Assembly: GCA_964617105.1 (NCBI GenBank)
Contig: CAZTWC010000243.1
Location: 1-5,855, forward strand
Length of the DNA stretch: 5,855 bases
Direction of reading: 5' to 3'
Source: CAZTWC01 sp964617105 [NCBI: uncultured Myxococcia bacterium]
GTDB lineage: Bacteria; CAZTWC01
Shown here piece after piece: positions 1 through 5,855 of the stretch. The stretch's first letter is position 1. Each line of letters begins with the position of its first letter. The position numbers were made by a program, and so were the translations under genes. Under the pieces are notes generated by a model. It saw nothing but the letters and a program-made list of their open reading frames with translations, was not told the DNA's origin and searched no databases.

Positions 1-54
1 TTGCGAAAATAAATAAACTCTATCAAATTTCTTTAAATTCTCAGTAAAAACAAT

Positions 55-786
55 ATGACTAATCTAACAGATAAAAAGGCCCTGGTTACTGGTTCCAGCC
101 GGGGTATCGGTAAAGCTATCGCTATTGAATTGGCCAAGCGGGGTGTCCATGTATGCCTGACTTATAAAATCAATAAAATCATGGCGCAACAAGTAAGTGA
201 ACAAATTGTATCTCATGGAGGAAAAGCCTCTATTTTTACCCTGGATGTATGTTCCCGCTCTTCGATTGAACAATGTGTTAACAAGGTTAAAAAGCATATT
301 GGCCATCTTGATTTTTTGATTAATAACGCCGGAATAAACCTTCCCAACGATTTTGACAAAATAGATGACAGTGATTGGGATCTGGTTATCAACACCAATC
401 TTTCTGGTGCCTTTAAAGTCTCACAACTGTGTTTTCCACTAATAAAAAAGGGCGGTTCTATTGTTAATATCTCCTCAGTCAGTGGACAGTACGGCGGTCC
501 CCGCACTACCCACTATGCCGTGTCTAAGGCGGGTTTGATTAGCCTTACCCAAAATATGGCTATCTTCTTTGCTAAAAAGGGGATTCGGGTTAACGCCATA
601 TCTCCAGGGTTGATCGCTTCTGAGATGGCTGGTGCGGCAAAGGGACTGGGAGTGGAAGAGAAGATTTTGCTGGGTCGTCAGGGAACTGCTCAAGAGGTTG
701 CAAAAGTGGCAGCCTTTTTAGTTTCCGATGATTCATCCTATATTACCGCACAAACTATAAATGTTAACGGCGGATTATATTTCTGA
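55..786 (+). CDS. Short-chain dehydrogenase/reductase, FabG-like (classical SDR)
   Basis: This is a complete 243-residue protein, the usual length of classical SDRs, which are soluble NAD(P)H-dependent oxidoreductases with a single Rossmann domain. Visible motifs are the cofactor loop TGSSRGIG at residues 12-19, Asp64 of the adenine-contacting DV pair, NNAG at 90-93, the catalytic Asn115, Ser141, and Tyr154/Lys158 in YAVSK, and PG at 184-185. The C-terminus ends in NVNGG near the last residues, as in FabG relatives. The start is the only one available: an in-frame TAA lies at 34-36 and no ATG, GTG or TTG falls between it and 55. No clear Shine-Dalgarno sequence precedes it. Automatic annotation would probably say 3-oxoacyl-ACP reductase. 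Because the downstream genes are nucleotide-sugar enzymes, I infer a carbonyl or hydroxyl of a sugar or sugar phosphate as substrate rather than an acyl-ACP. The family call is very secure and the substrate is unknown. Confidence 0.95.
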   Translation: MTNLTDKKALVTGSSRGIGKAIAIELAKRGVHVCLTYKINKIMAQQVSEQIVSHGGKASIFTLDVCSRSSIEQCVNKVKKHIGHLDFLINNAGINLPNDFDKIDDSDWDLVINTNLSGAFKVSQLCFPLIKKGGSIVNISSVSGQYGGPRTTHYAVSKAGLISLTQNMAIFFAKKGIRVNAISPGLIASEMAGAAKGLGVEEKILLGRQGTAQEVAKVAAFLVSDDSSYITAQTINVNGGLYF

Positions 787-830
787 TGAATTTTGATAAA
801 GTTACTAATGCGGCTAACATAAGGATTAAT

Positions 831-835
831 GGAGG
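831..835 (+). promoter_or_regulatory. Shine-Dalgarno site GGAGG that decides the start of the fusion gene
   Basis: GGAGG lies five bases before the ATG at 841. It overlaps the G of an alternative in-frame ATG at 829, which itself has only AGGA three bases upstream. The stronger site and better spacing favour 841. Choosing 829 would add four residues (MEAG). Confidence 0.7.
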
Positions 836-840
836 CGGGT

Positions 841-2409
841 ATGGAAAATTCACAGCCAAATAGAGAGAAACTTGATTCACTGCGAAAACAGGAAGACAAG
901 ATCAAAACCGTTGAGCAAATGATGCAATTGAGTGAAACTTTTCGTCAGCAGGCAAAAACCGTTGTCCTCTGTCACGGTGAATTTGATCTAGTCCATCCAG
1001 GACACATTAAATACTTTCAGGCTTCCAAACGGGAAGGTGACATTTTAATGGTGACTTTGACTCCTGATAAATTTGTCACTAAAGGGCCGGGGCGCCCGGT
1101 GTTTAACCAGTTTATCAGGGCTGAAACCATTGCCTCACTGGAGTGTGTTGATTTTGTGGCCATCAACCAATGGCCCACGGCAGTGGAAACTCTCAAAGCC
1201 ATTAAACCCAATGTCTATTCTAAAGGAAGCGAATATTTAAAAAGGGAGGCTGATGTTACCGGACGGATTGCCATTGAGGAAAAGGTGATAAATGAACTTG
1301 GCGGCCGGATGCATTTTACCGAGGAGATAACCTTTAGCGCCAGCACTCTGATTAATCGTCATTTTAATGTTTATCCAGATAAAACCAACCAGTTCCTTAA
1401 TCATTTTAGAGAGAAGTTTACCAGCGATGATATTATTGAAAGAATTAAATCCTTGGCAAATATGAAGGTTCTGGTTATTGGTGAGGTAATACTGGATGAA
1501 TACTATTATTGTGAGGCTATGGGGAAATCTCCTAAAAATCCCATAATAACCACCAAATATAGATGGCACGAGCAGTTTGCCGGGGGGGTGCTGGCCACTG
1601 CCAATCATATTGCTGGTTTTTGCAATAAAGTTGATCTGATAACTAGTTTGGGAAAAAAGAATGGGGTGGAAAAATTTATCCGGCAACATCTAAAGCCCAA
1701 CATCAAAGCAACATTTTTTGAGAATCCCAATGTTCACACTGTGATTAAACGCCGGTTTGTGGATGCTGCCTTTTTAAATAAACTCTTTGAGATCTGCTAC
1801 ATTGATCAGGAACCTATGGATGAAAAAATAGAAGAAGAGATGATTAGTTATATCAAAGAGGTTATTAAGCAATACGACTTGGTGCTGGTTTCCGATTTTG
1901 GACACGATCTTATTAGCCCCAGAATTGTAGAAACTCTTTGCAGACACTCCAAATTTTTGGCGGTTAACACCCAGACCAATAGTGCCAATCACGGATTTAA
2001 TATGATCACCAAATATCCCAAAGCTGATTATGTTTGTATCGATGAACCTGAGATTAGGCTGGCAAAACATGATAAATATGGTGACTTGAAAGATATAATG
2101 GATGAAATCACCTATGAACTCAGGTGTAAATATTTAACCGTCACCCGTGGACATAGAGGCGCAGCCGTTCACCAGAATGGAAACGGTTATAAATTTATTC
2201 CGGTTTTCTCCACTAAAGTAGTGGATACTATTGGAGCCGGTGATGCCTTTTTGTCAGTTACTGCCCCCTGTGCTGCTGCTGGATTTGAACCGGAACTTAT
2301 TGGATTTATTGGCAATGCGGTGGGCGCTTTGGCTGTTCAGATTGTGGGCAACAAAGAGTCGGTAGAACCAATGCCTTTGTTTAAATTTATTACCACTCTG
2401 CTTAAATAA
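841..2409 (+). CDS. Bifunctional sugar nucleotidyltransferase / PfkB-family sugar kinase (HldE-like, reversed domain order)
   Basis: This is a 522-residue two-domain enzyme. Residues 1-40 are a charged, probably helical lead. Residues ~40-180 form a cytidylyltransferase-fold domain with GEFD (46-49) and the HPGH signature (52-55). KGSEY (128-132) corresponds to KGGDY of HldE, and FSASTLI (165-171) to its C-terminal STT region. Residues ~205-520 form a PfkB/ribokinase-fold kinase of the HldE type. It has IGEVILDEYYY (213-223), a GG sugar-binding segment at 248-249, SDFGHD (351-356), and DTIGAGDAF (462-470) with the anion hole and catalytic Asp468. The expected reactions are phosphorylation of a sugar phosphate, probably at the anomeric carbon, and transfer of a nucleotide to give an NDP-sugar (ADP in HldE; the nucleotide here is not known). 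E. coli HldE has the kinase first and the transferase last, so the order here is inverted. The gene starts 54 bases after the SDR gene, and its stop shares one base with the next start (TAATG). An alternative start is 829. Confidence 0.92.
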   Translation: MENSQPNREKLDSLRKQEDKIKTVEQMMQLSETFRQQAKTVVLCHGEFDLVHPGHIKYFQASKREGDILMVTLTPDKFVTKGPGRPVFNQFIRAETIASLECVDFVAINQWPTAVETLKAIKPNVYSKGSEYLKREADVTGRIAIEEKVINELGGRMHFTEEITFSASTLINRHFNVYPDKTNQFLNHFREKFTSDDIIERIKSLANMKVLVIGEVILDEYYYCEAMGKSPKNPIITTKYRWHEQFAGGVLATANHIAGFCNKVDLITSLGKKNGVEKFIRQHLKPNIKATFFENPNVHTVIKRRFVDAAFLNKLFEICYIDQEPMDEKIEEEMISYIKEVIKQYDLVLVSDFGHDLISPRIVETLCRHSKFLAVNTQTNSANHGFNMITKYPKADYVCIDEPEIRLAKHDKYGDLKDIMDEITYELRCKYLTVTRGHRGAAVHQNGNGYKFIPVFSTKVVDTIGAGDAFLSVTAPCAAAGFEPELIGFIGNAVGALAVQIVGNKESVEPMPLFKFITTLLK

Positions 2410-3272
2410 TGATAAAAACACAACTCAAATATTTGATTATAGGTTCTACTGGCATGGTGGGCAGTGCTTTGGAAAGAGTTAAAGAGCATCGGAATAGTGT
2501 TTTTGTAACCCACCAGCAATTGGATATTTTAGATTTAAAACAGATTGAAGGTGTATTTGATCAGATATCTCCTCAAGTGGTAATCAATACTGCCGCCTAT
2601 TTAGGTGCTGAACAGTGCACTGAAAATTCACTATTAGCAACTCAACTTAACTGTAAAGCGGTTTGTGACCTGGCAACGGTCTGTAAAGAGAGAGAGATTT
2701 GCCTGGTCCATCTAAGCACTGATGCAGTTTTTGACGGTAACAAAACCGATGATTACTATGAAGATGACCTTCCTTTACCGTTAAATATGTATGGGATGAC
2801 TAAACATCTGGGTGAACTACACCTTCAGTCAATTGACTGCAAATACTATCTAATCAGGATCCCTATCCTTTTTGGCTCCCGAAAAAACCAGGGGGAGATC
2901 TTTATTGAAAAGATGCTGAAACTTGCTCAAAAAGGCGCTAAGGAGTTGAGAGTAGTAGATGACATAATCTCTAATCCCTCCTTTAGTGATGATATTGCCA
3001 AAGGAATTTATCAAATTGTTGAATCCAACCAGGAATACGGCCTATTTCACTTAAAGAACAGCGGTAAGGCAAGTATGTTTCAATTTGTCAAAACCTTTTT
3101 TGAATTTGCAGGGTTGGATATAAACATTGTACCTGCCAAAGCGGCTGACTTTGCCATGAATGAGAAGGCAAAACGCCCGCTCAATACCTCCATAGGTTCA
3201 AAAAAGATTAAACCTCTAAGACCCTGGACTGAATCCGTGAAAGATTATTTAAATATGGGCAAAATATTATGA
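2409..3272 (+). CDS. RmlD-like NAD(P)-dependent sugar reductase/epimerase (extended SDR)
   Basis: This 287-residue protein has the size of RmlD (dTDP-4-dehydrorhamnose reductase). The nucleotide-binding loop GSTGMVG is at residues 12-18. Asp39 and Asp42 follow strand 2, and VVINTAAY (57-64) matches the RmlD-family VxNxAAY segment. STDAVFDG (103-110) parallels the family STDYVFDG, but with Ala in place of the usual Tyr. The catalytic pair is Tyr128/Lys132 in YGMTK, followed by GE (135-136). RVVDDIISNPSF (181-192) corresponds to the RmlD V-D-Q-x-G-x-P-T stretch. The C-terminus keeps a family-like KIKPLRPW segment. RmlD reduces a 4-keto nucleotide sugar. Here the companion enzymes suggest the sugar made by the upstream fusion as substrate, which is an inference. 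The ATG overlaps the previous stop by one base, and the ATGA overlap at 3269-3272 links it to the next gene, so translational coupling is likely at both ends. No RmlA, RmlB or RmlC gene is present, which argues against a plain rhamnose operon. Confidence 0.88.
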   Translation: MIKTQLKYLIIGSTGMVGSALERVKEHRNSVFVTHQQLDILDLKQIEGVFDQISPQVVINTAAYLGAEQCTENSLLATQLNCKAVCDLATVCKEREICLVHLSTDAVFDGNKTDDYYEDDLPLPLNMYGMTKHLGELHLQSIDCKYYLIRIPILFGSRKNQGEIFIEKMLKLAQKGAKELRVVDDIISNPSFSDDIAKGIYQIVESNQEYGLFHLKNSGKASMFQFVKTFFEFAGLDINIVPAKAADFAMNEKAKRPLNTSIGSKKIKPLRPWTESVKDYLNMGKIL

Positions 3273-3880
3273 TAATCGGTATCGATTTTGACAACACCAT
3301 AATCGACTATAATAATGTATTTCTAGATACTTCCAAGAGTATGGGATTTCTACCTCAGGATATTTCGGTTGCTAACTTTGGAAAAGAGGAGATTAGAAAT
3401 TTTATCCGTAGCCTGGACAAAGGTGAGACCAAATGGCAAAAACTTCAAGCCCAGGTTTATGGCCCCCAAATTAATAAAGCCTCAATCATGGATGGTTTCC
3501 TTCAGTTTCTTTATTCGAGGCAAAAATATGATGATGAGATTTATATTATCAGTCATAAAAGCCTTCATCCTGCACAAGATGAAAATATTAACCTCCGTCA
3601 ATATGCTCTTGAGTGGTTAGAATCTCAAAACCTATTTCATACCTATCTATCTAGAATAAATATATTTTTTGAATCTACTAGAAGGGAAAAACTTGCCCGT
3701 ATACAACAACTCAAATGCCATGTTTTTATTGATGATCTGGTTGAAATATTTATGGATCCCCGATTCCCATCTTTAACCTATAAAATCTTATTGACTAAAA
3801 ATAGCCTCAATTGTTTCAGTCCATCTATAATCCAGTTTGATTGCTGGGATAAAATAACTCAACATATTTTGGACCTCTAG
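3269..3880 (+). CDS. HAD-superfamily hydrolase, probable sugar-phosphate phosphatase
   Basis: This 203-residue protein carries all four haloacid-dehalogenase motifs in order. Motif I is DFDNT (residues 6-10), with nucleophile Asp6 and acid/base Asp8. Motif II is Ser95 at the end of the strand IYIIS. Motif III is probably Lys141, and motif IV is the acidic pair Asp155-Asp156 in FIDD. An insertion of about 80 residues between motifs I and II may form a small helical cap. The complete Mg2+-dependent active site predicts a phosphatase. In the ADP-heptose pathway a HAD enzyme (GmhB) removes the 7-phosphate after the kinase step, and this protein may play the same part for the local sugar. That role is inferred from position. 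It does not show an obvious GmhB zinc-binding cysteine cluster and is not called GmhB. The start overlaps the preceding stop (ATGA) and has no good Shine-Dalgarno sequence, so it probably depends on translational coupling. Confidence 0.85.
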   Translation: MIIGIDFDNTIIDYNNVFLDTSKSMGFLPQDISVANFGKEEIRNFIRSLDKGETKWQKLQAQVYGPQINKASIMDGFLQFLYSRQKYDDEIYIISHKSLHPAQDENINLRQYALEWLESQNLFHTYLSRINIFFESTRREKLARIQQLKCHVFIDDLVEIFMDPRFPSLTYKILLTKNSLNCFSPSIIQFDCWDKITQHILDL

Positions 3881-3897
3881 ATCGCCTATAACATTAA

Positions 3898-3903
3898 TAT
3901 AAT
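3898..3903 (+). promoter_or_regulatory. Possible -10 element (TATAAT) before the APH-type kinase gene
   Basis: A perfect TATAAT sits in the 48-base gap, 25 bases before the ATG at 3929. The region is AT-rich and no TTGACA-like -35 box stands 16-18 bases upstream. TTGGAC at 3869-3874 is 23 bases away, which is too far. It may be a weak internal promoter or a chance match. Confidence 0.2.
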
Positions 3904-3928
3904 AGTGACACCCATCATCTGAAAAAGT

Positions 3929-5047
3929 ATGAACAATAATATTGATAATTTTTTGACTAAACAAAGCAATAGCAATGTTCAGTCAGAAATCAATTTAATC
4001 GCTAAAACCGCTGAGGAAGAAACCGGCAAAAAGGTAAGCATTATATGCCCTCTTGACCAAGGCGGTAATAACCGTTTATTTAAAGTCAGTTTCAAAGATG
4101 ATTTTTCGATAATGGTTAAAAGATTTTATTTGTCAGATAACTGTCAGGATTTTCCCAGAGCAAAAACTGAATATCAGGCATTTAAATTTTTTTGGGACCA
4201 TGGCAATCACAAAGTTCCTCAACCAATTTTTATTAATTTGCCCAACCAGATTTCCGCGTATCAATTTGTTGAAGGCAAAATTCTGCAACCAGATCAAATC
4301 AATGAGAATATGGTTAGCCAGTTAACAAATTTTATCAGAGACTTAACTCTGTTGTCAAAAACAAACCATACACAAAAGATTGGTGCTGCCTCAGATAGTT
4401 GTCTCTCTTTTTCTGATTATTTGCACAGCATAAAAAAAAGATTTCTAAGAATTCAGCAGGAATTGCCTGAGGATAAAAATTATTTGCCTATTAAAATATT
4501 TTTAGACAAAAAATTCAAACCAGTGTGGGAAAAAGTTGAAAGCAAATTTATGCAGCAGGTTTCCAAAATGATTTTTCCCATTACTCTCAATCAAAAGTTT
4601 GAAAAAAAAGAGATGATCCTAAGTCCATCAGATTTTGGCTTTCACAATTGTTTGATGCAGGAAGATGGACAAATTATATTTTTGGATTTTGAATATTTCG
4701 GCTGGGATCACCAGGCTAAATTGATAGCAGATTTCCTTTTTCATCCGGCAATGGAATTGAGCCATCAACTGAAAACTCAATTTGTAATTCAGAGTTTAAC
4801 CGAACTTAAAGCCTCGGATCTATTGGTTAACCGATTAAAACAGGTTATTGCTCCAGTTGGGCCTAAATGGTGTCTTTTAATATTAAATTTTTGCTGTTCC
4901 AGGGTACTGGGCCGAAAGAAATATGCCAATCCATCTATTAAAGAGGAGGAATTTATTTTTCTTCAGTTACAAAAAGCGGAAAACAAATTGAAACAAGTTG
5001 TCCGGGGAGAAATTTATGAATTACTGCCCAGTACAACAACAATTTAA
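3929..5047 (+). CDS. APH-fold phosphotransferase (aminoglycoside/choline kinase-like family)
   Basis: This 372-residue protein has a protein-kinase-like (APH) fold. The N-lobe has GGNNRLFKV (45-53) as the nucleotide loop, Lys64 as the likely ATP-contacting lysine and Glu81 as its probable partner. YQFVEG (111-116) fits the hinge that leads to the C-lobe. The catalytic loop is SPSDFGFHN (232-240), with Asp235 as catalytic base and Asn240 as a metal ligand. DFEYFGWD (253-260) supplies the second metal ligand, Asp253. The usual HGD of this family appears as PSD, so the His is replaced by Pro. The linker of roughly 100 residues before the catalytic loop is Lys-rich. An antibiotic target is unlikely in this setting. 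I infer phosphorylation of a sugar or related small hydroxyl compound in the surface-sugar pathway. The start at 3929 is preceded only by a weak GAAAAAG purine run. The gene is visibly more AT-rich than genes 1, 2 and 6. The family is fairly certain and the substrate unknown. Confidence 0.85.
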   Translation: MNNNIDNFLTKQSNSNVQSEINLIAKTAEEETGKKVSIICPLDQGGNNRLFKVSFKDDFSIMVKRFYLSDNCQDFPRAKTEYQAFKFFWDHGNHKVPQPIFINLPNQISAYQFVEGKILQPDQINENMVSQLTNFIRDLTLLSKTNHTQKIGAASDSCLSFSDYLHSIKKRFLRIQQELPEDKNYLPIKIFLDKKFKPVWEKVESKFMQQVSKMIFPITLNQKFEKKEMILSPSDFGFHNCLMQEDGQIIFLDFEYFGWDHQAKLIADFLFHPAMELSHQLKTQFVIQSLTELKASDLLVNRLKQVIAPVGPKWCLLILNFCCSRVLGRKKYANPSIKEEEFIFLQLQKAENKLKQVVRGEIYELLPSTTTI

Positions 5048-5051
5048 AGGA
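5046..5051 (+). promoter_or_regulatory. Shine-Dalgarno site AAAGGA of the transketolase gene
   Basis: AAAGGA begins inside the stop codon of the preceding kinase gene and ends seven bases before the ATG at 5059, which is a good spacing. It fixes the start of the partial gene and suggests cotranscription with the kinase gene, only 11 bases upstream. Confidence 0.65.
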
Positions 5052-5058
5052 TCTCGAT

Positions 5059-5855
5059 ATGGCCAGTTTAGATCAACGTTCAATCAAAATACGGCAGAAT
5101 ATTTTTGAAATATTACGGATCAGCCAGAGGGGACACATCGGTTCAGCCCTCTCTCTGGTTGAGATTATCCGAGTTTTGTATGACAAAGTGCTGAATATCC
5201 GCCCCCATCAGCCAGATTGGGAGGATAGAGATCGTTTTATCCTAAGCAAAGGACACGGCTGCCTGGCTCTATATGCAATGCTGGCGGAAAAAGAATTTTT
5301 TCCTTCCAGGGAACTTCAACTGTTCTGCAAGGCTGAGGGGATTTTGGGTGGGCATCCGGAATACTGTAAAATACCGGGAGTTGAGGCTTCTACCGGCGCC
5401 CTGGGACATGGTCTTTCTATTGGCATAGGACAGGCTATAAACAGCCGCTATGAAAAGAGAAATTACCGCACTTTTATTCTGCTGGGAGATGGCGAATGTA
5501 ACGAAGGCTCAATTTGGGAAGGAGCCATGTGCGCCAGCAAACACGGCCTGGACAACTTGACAGTTTTAATAGACTACAACAAGCAGCAGTCATACGATTT
5601 GGTTAATAAAGTTCAGCCGTTGGAACCCTTTGCCGATAAATGGAGAAGTTTTAACTTTGCCGTTAAAGAAGTAGATGGACACGATGTTTCGGCTCTGGAA
5701 AAAACCTTTAAACAACTGCCCATTCATTCAGGAAAACCCAACGCCATTATCTGCCATACCATTAAGGGAAGAGGCGTCTCTTTTGTGGAGGGTGATCTGA
5801 GTTGGCACCACAAAAGCCGGATCTCTCATAAAGAGATTGATAATTTGATCCAAAG
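5059..5855 (+). CDS. Transketolase, N-terminal (thiamine-diphosphate-binding) subunit, 3'-partial
   Basis: The frame is open from ATG 5059 to the window edge, giving 265 codons and two further bases. Split transketolase N-subunits are usually about 270-290 residues, so only a short tail is missing. Family landmarks are all present. GHIGSALS contains His26, SKGHG His66 and GGHPE His99, which match the substrate and cofactor histidines of E. coli transketolase. STGALGHGLS lies at 111-120. The thiamine-diphosphate/Mg2+ motif starts at GDGECNEG (143-150) and closes with Asn174 in DYNKQQ. TIKGRG (234-239) and WHHK (249-252) follow, with His251 the likely last active-site histidine. The family transfers a two-carbon ketol unit between sugar phosphates. 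Function needs the C-terminal subunit, normally encoded immediately downstream and not visible here. Its place in a nucleotide-sugar cluster suggests a dedicated supply of a long-chain or branched ketose phosphate rather than housekeeping pentose-phosphate metabolism. That role is inferred. Confidence 0.93.
   Translation, partial: MASLDQRSIKIRQNIFEILRISQRGHIGSALSLVEIIRVLYDKVLNIRPHQPDWEDRDRFILSKGHGCLALYAMLAEKEFFPSRELQLFCKAEGILGGHPEYCKIPGVEASTGALGHGLSIGIGQAINSRYEKRNYRTFILLGDGECNEGSIWEGAMCASKHGLDNLTVLIDYNKQQSYDLVNKVQPLEPFADKWRSFNFAVKEVDGHDVSALEKTFKQLPIHSGKPNAIICHTIKGRGVSFVEGDLSWHHKSRISHKEIDNLIQ

Noticed and set aside
1-54. Promoter or end of an upstream gene
   Set aside because: TTGCGA at 1-6 has no matching -10 box at 17 bases, and the stretch is too short to show an upstream coding frame.
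829-840. Upstream ATG as the true start of the fusion gene
   Set aside because: It has only AGGA three bases away, while ATG 841 has GGAGG at five bases. It remains possible and adds just four residues.
1237-1689. 150-codon open frame on the - strand inside the fusion gene
   Set aside because: It lies fully opposite a strongly motif-supported coding region and shows no recognisable domain. It is a shadow frame.
3369-3620. 83-codon + strand frame inside the HAD gene
   Set aside because: It is out of frame with the HAD protein, which has all four catalytic motifs. The alternative translation has no family features.
3881-3928. Rho-independent terminator between the HAD and APH genes
   Set aside because: No GC-rich hairpin followed by a T run is visible, so read-through is more likely.
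4432-4609. Two A8 tracts (4432-4439 and 4602-4609) as phase-variation sites in the APH gene
   Set aside because: Both lie in an AT-rich, Lys-rich stretch where such runs are expected by codon choice, and nothing else suggests switching.
3929-5047. Antibiotic resistance (aminoglycoside kinase) gene
   Set aside because: Only the fold is shared. The variant catalytic loop and the sugar-nucleotide neighbours point to a biosynthetic role.

Overview
The window is a compact, one-directional bacterial gene cluster of six genes, all on the + strand. It reads as part of a surface-polysaccharide or LPS-type nucleotide-sugar pathway. Five genes are complete and the sixth runs off the right edge. No gene uses in-frame TGA as a sense codon, so the standard bacterial code fits. 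The DNA is moderately AT-rich. No rRNA, tRNA, CRISPR array, insertion sequence or convincing terminator was seen, and no gap between genes exceeds about 55 bases. The host cannot be named from the sequence. It is a bacterium making a decorated cell-surface sugar, and environmental or uncultured lineages are plausible.

Layout: (1) 55-786, a classical short-chain dehydrogenase/reductase (FabG-like). (2) 841-2409, a fusion of an HldE/RfaE-type nucleotidyltransferase domain followed by a PfkB/HldE-type sugar kinase domain, which is the reverse of the order in E. coli HldE. (3) 2409-3272, an RmlD-like extended SDR sharing one base with the previous stop. (4) 3269-3880, a small HAD-superfamily hydrolase overlapping the previous gene by ATGA. 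(5) 3929-5047, an aminoglycoside-phosphotransferase-fold (APH) kinase after a 48-base gap. (6) 5059 to the edge, the N-terminal, thiamine-diphosphate-binding subunit of a split transketolase. Its C-terminal partner would be expected just outside the window.

The set resembles the logic of the ADP-heptose pathway. A transketolase would supply or extend a ketose phosphate, a kinase would add an anomeric phosphate, a HAD phosphatase would remove the other phosphate, a nucleotidyltransferase would activate the sugar, and SDR enzymes would reduce or epimerise it. The set differs from the textbook pathway in three ways: the fusion is reversed, an extra APH-type kinase is present, and a dedicated split transketolase is present. 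No GmhA isomerase is visible here. The end product is therefore unknown, and a dedicated, possibly undescribed activated sugar is the main hypothesis. Bases 1-54 are an AT-rich leader with an in-frame stop at 34-36 and no convincing signal.
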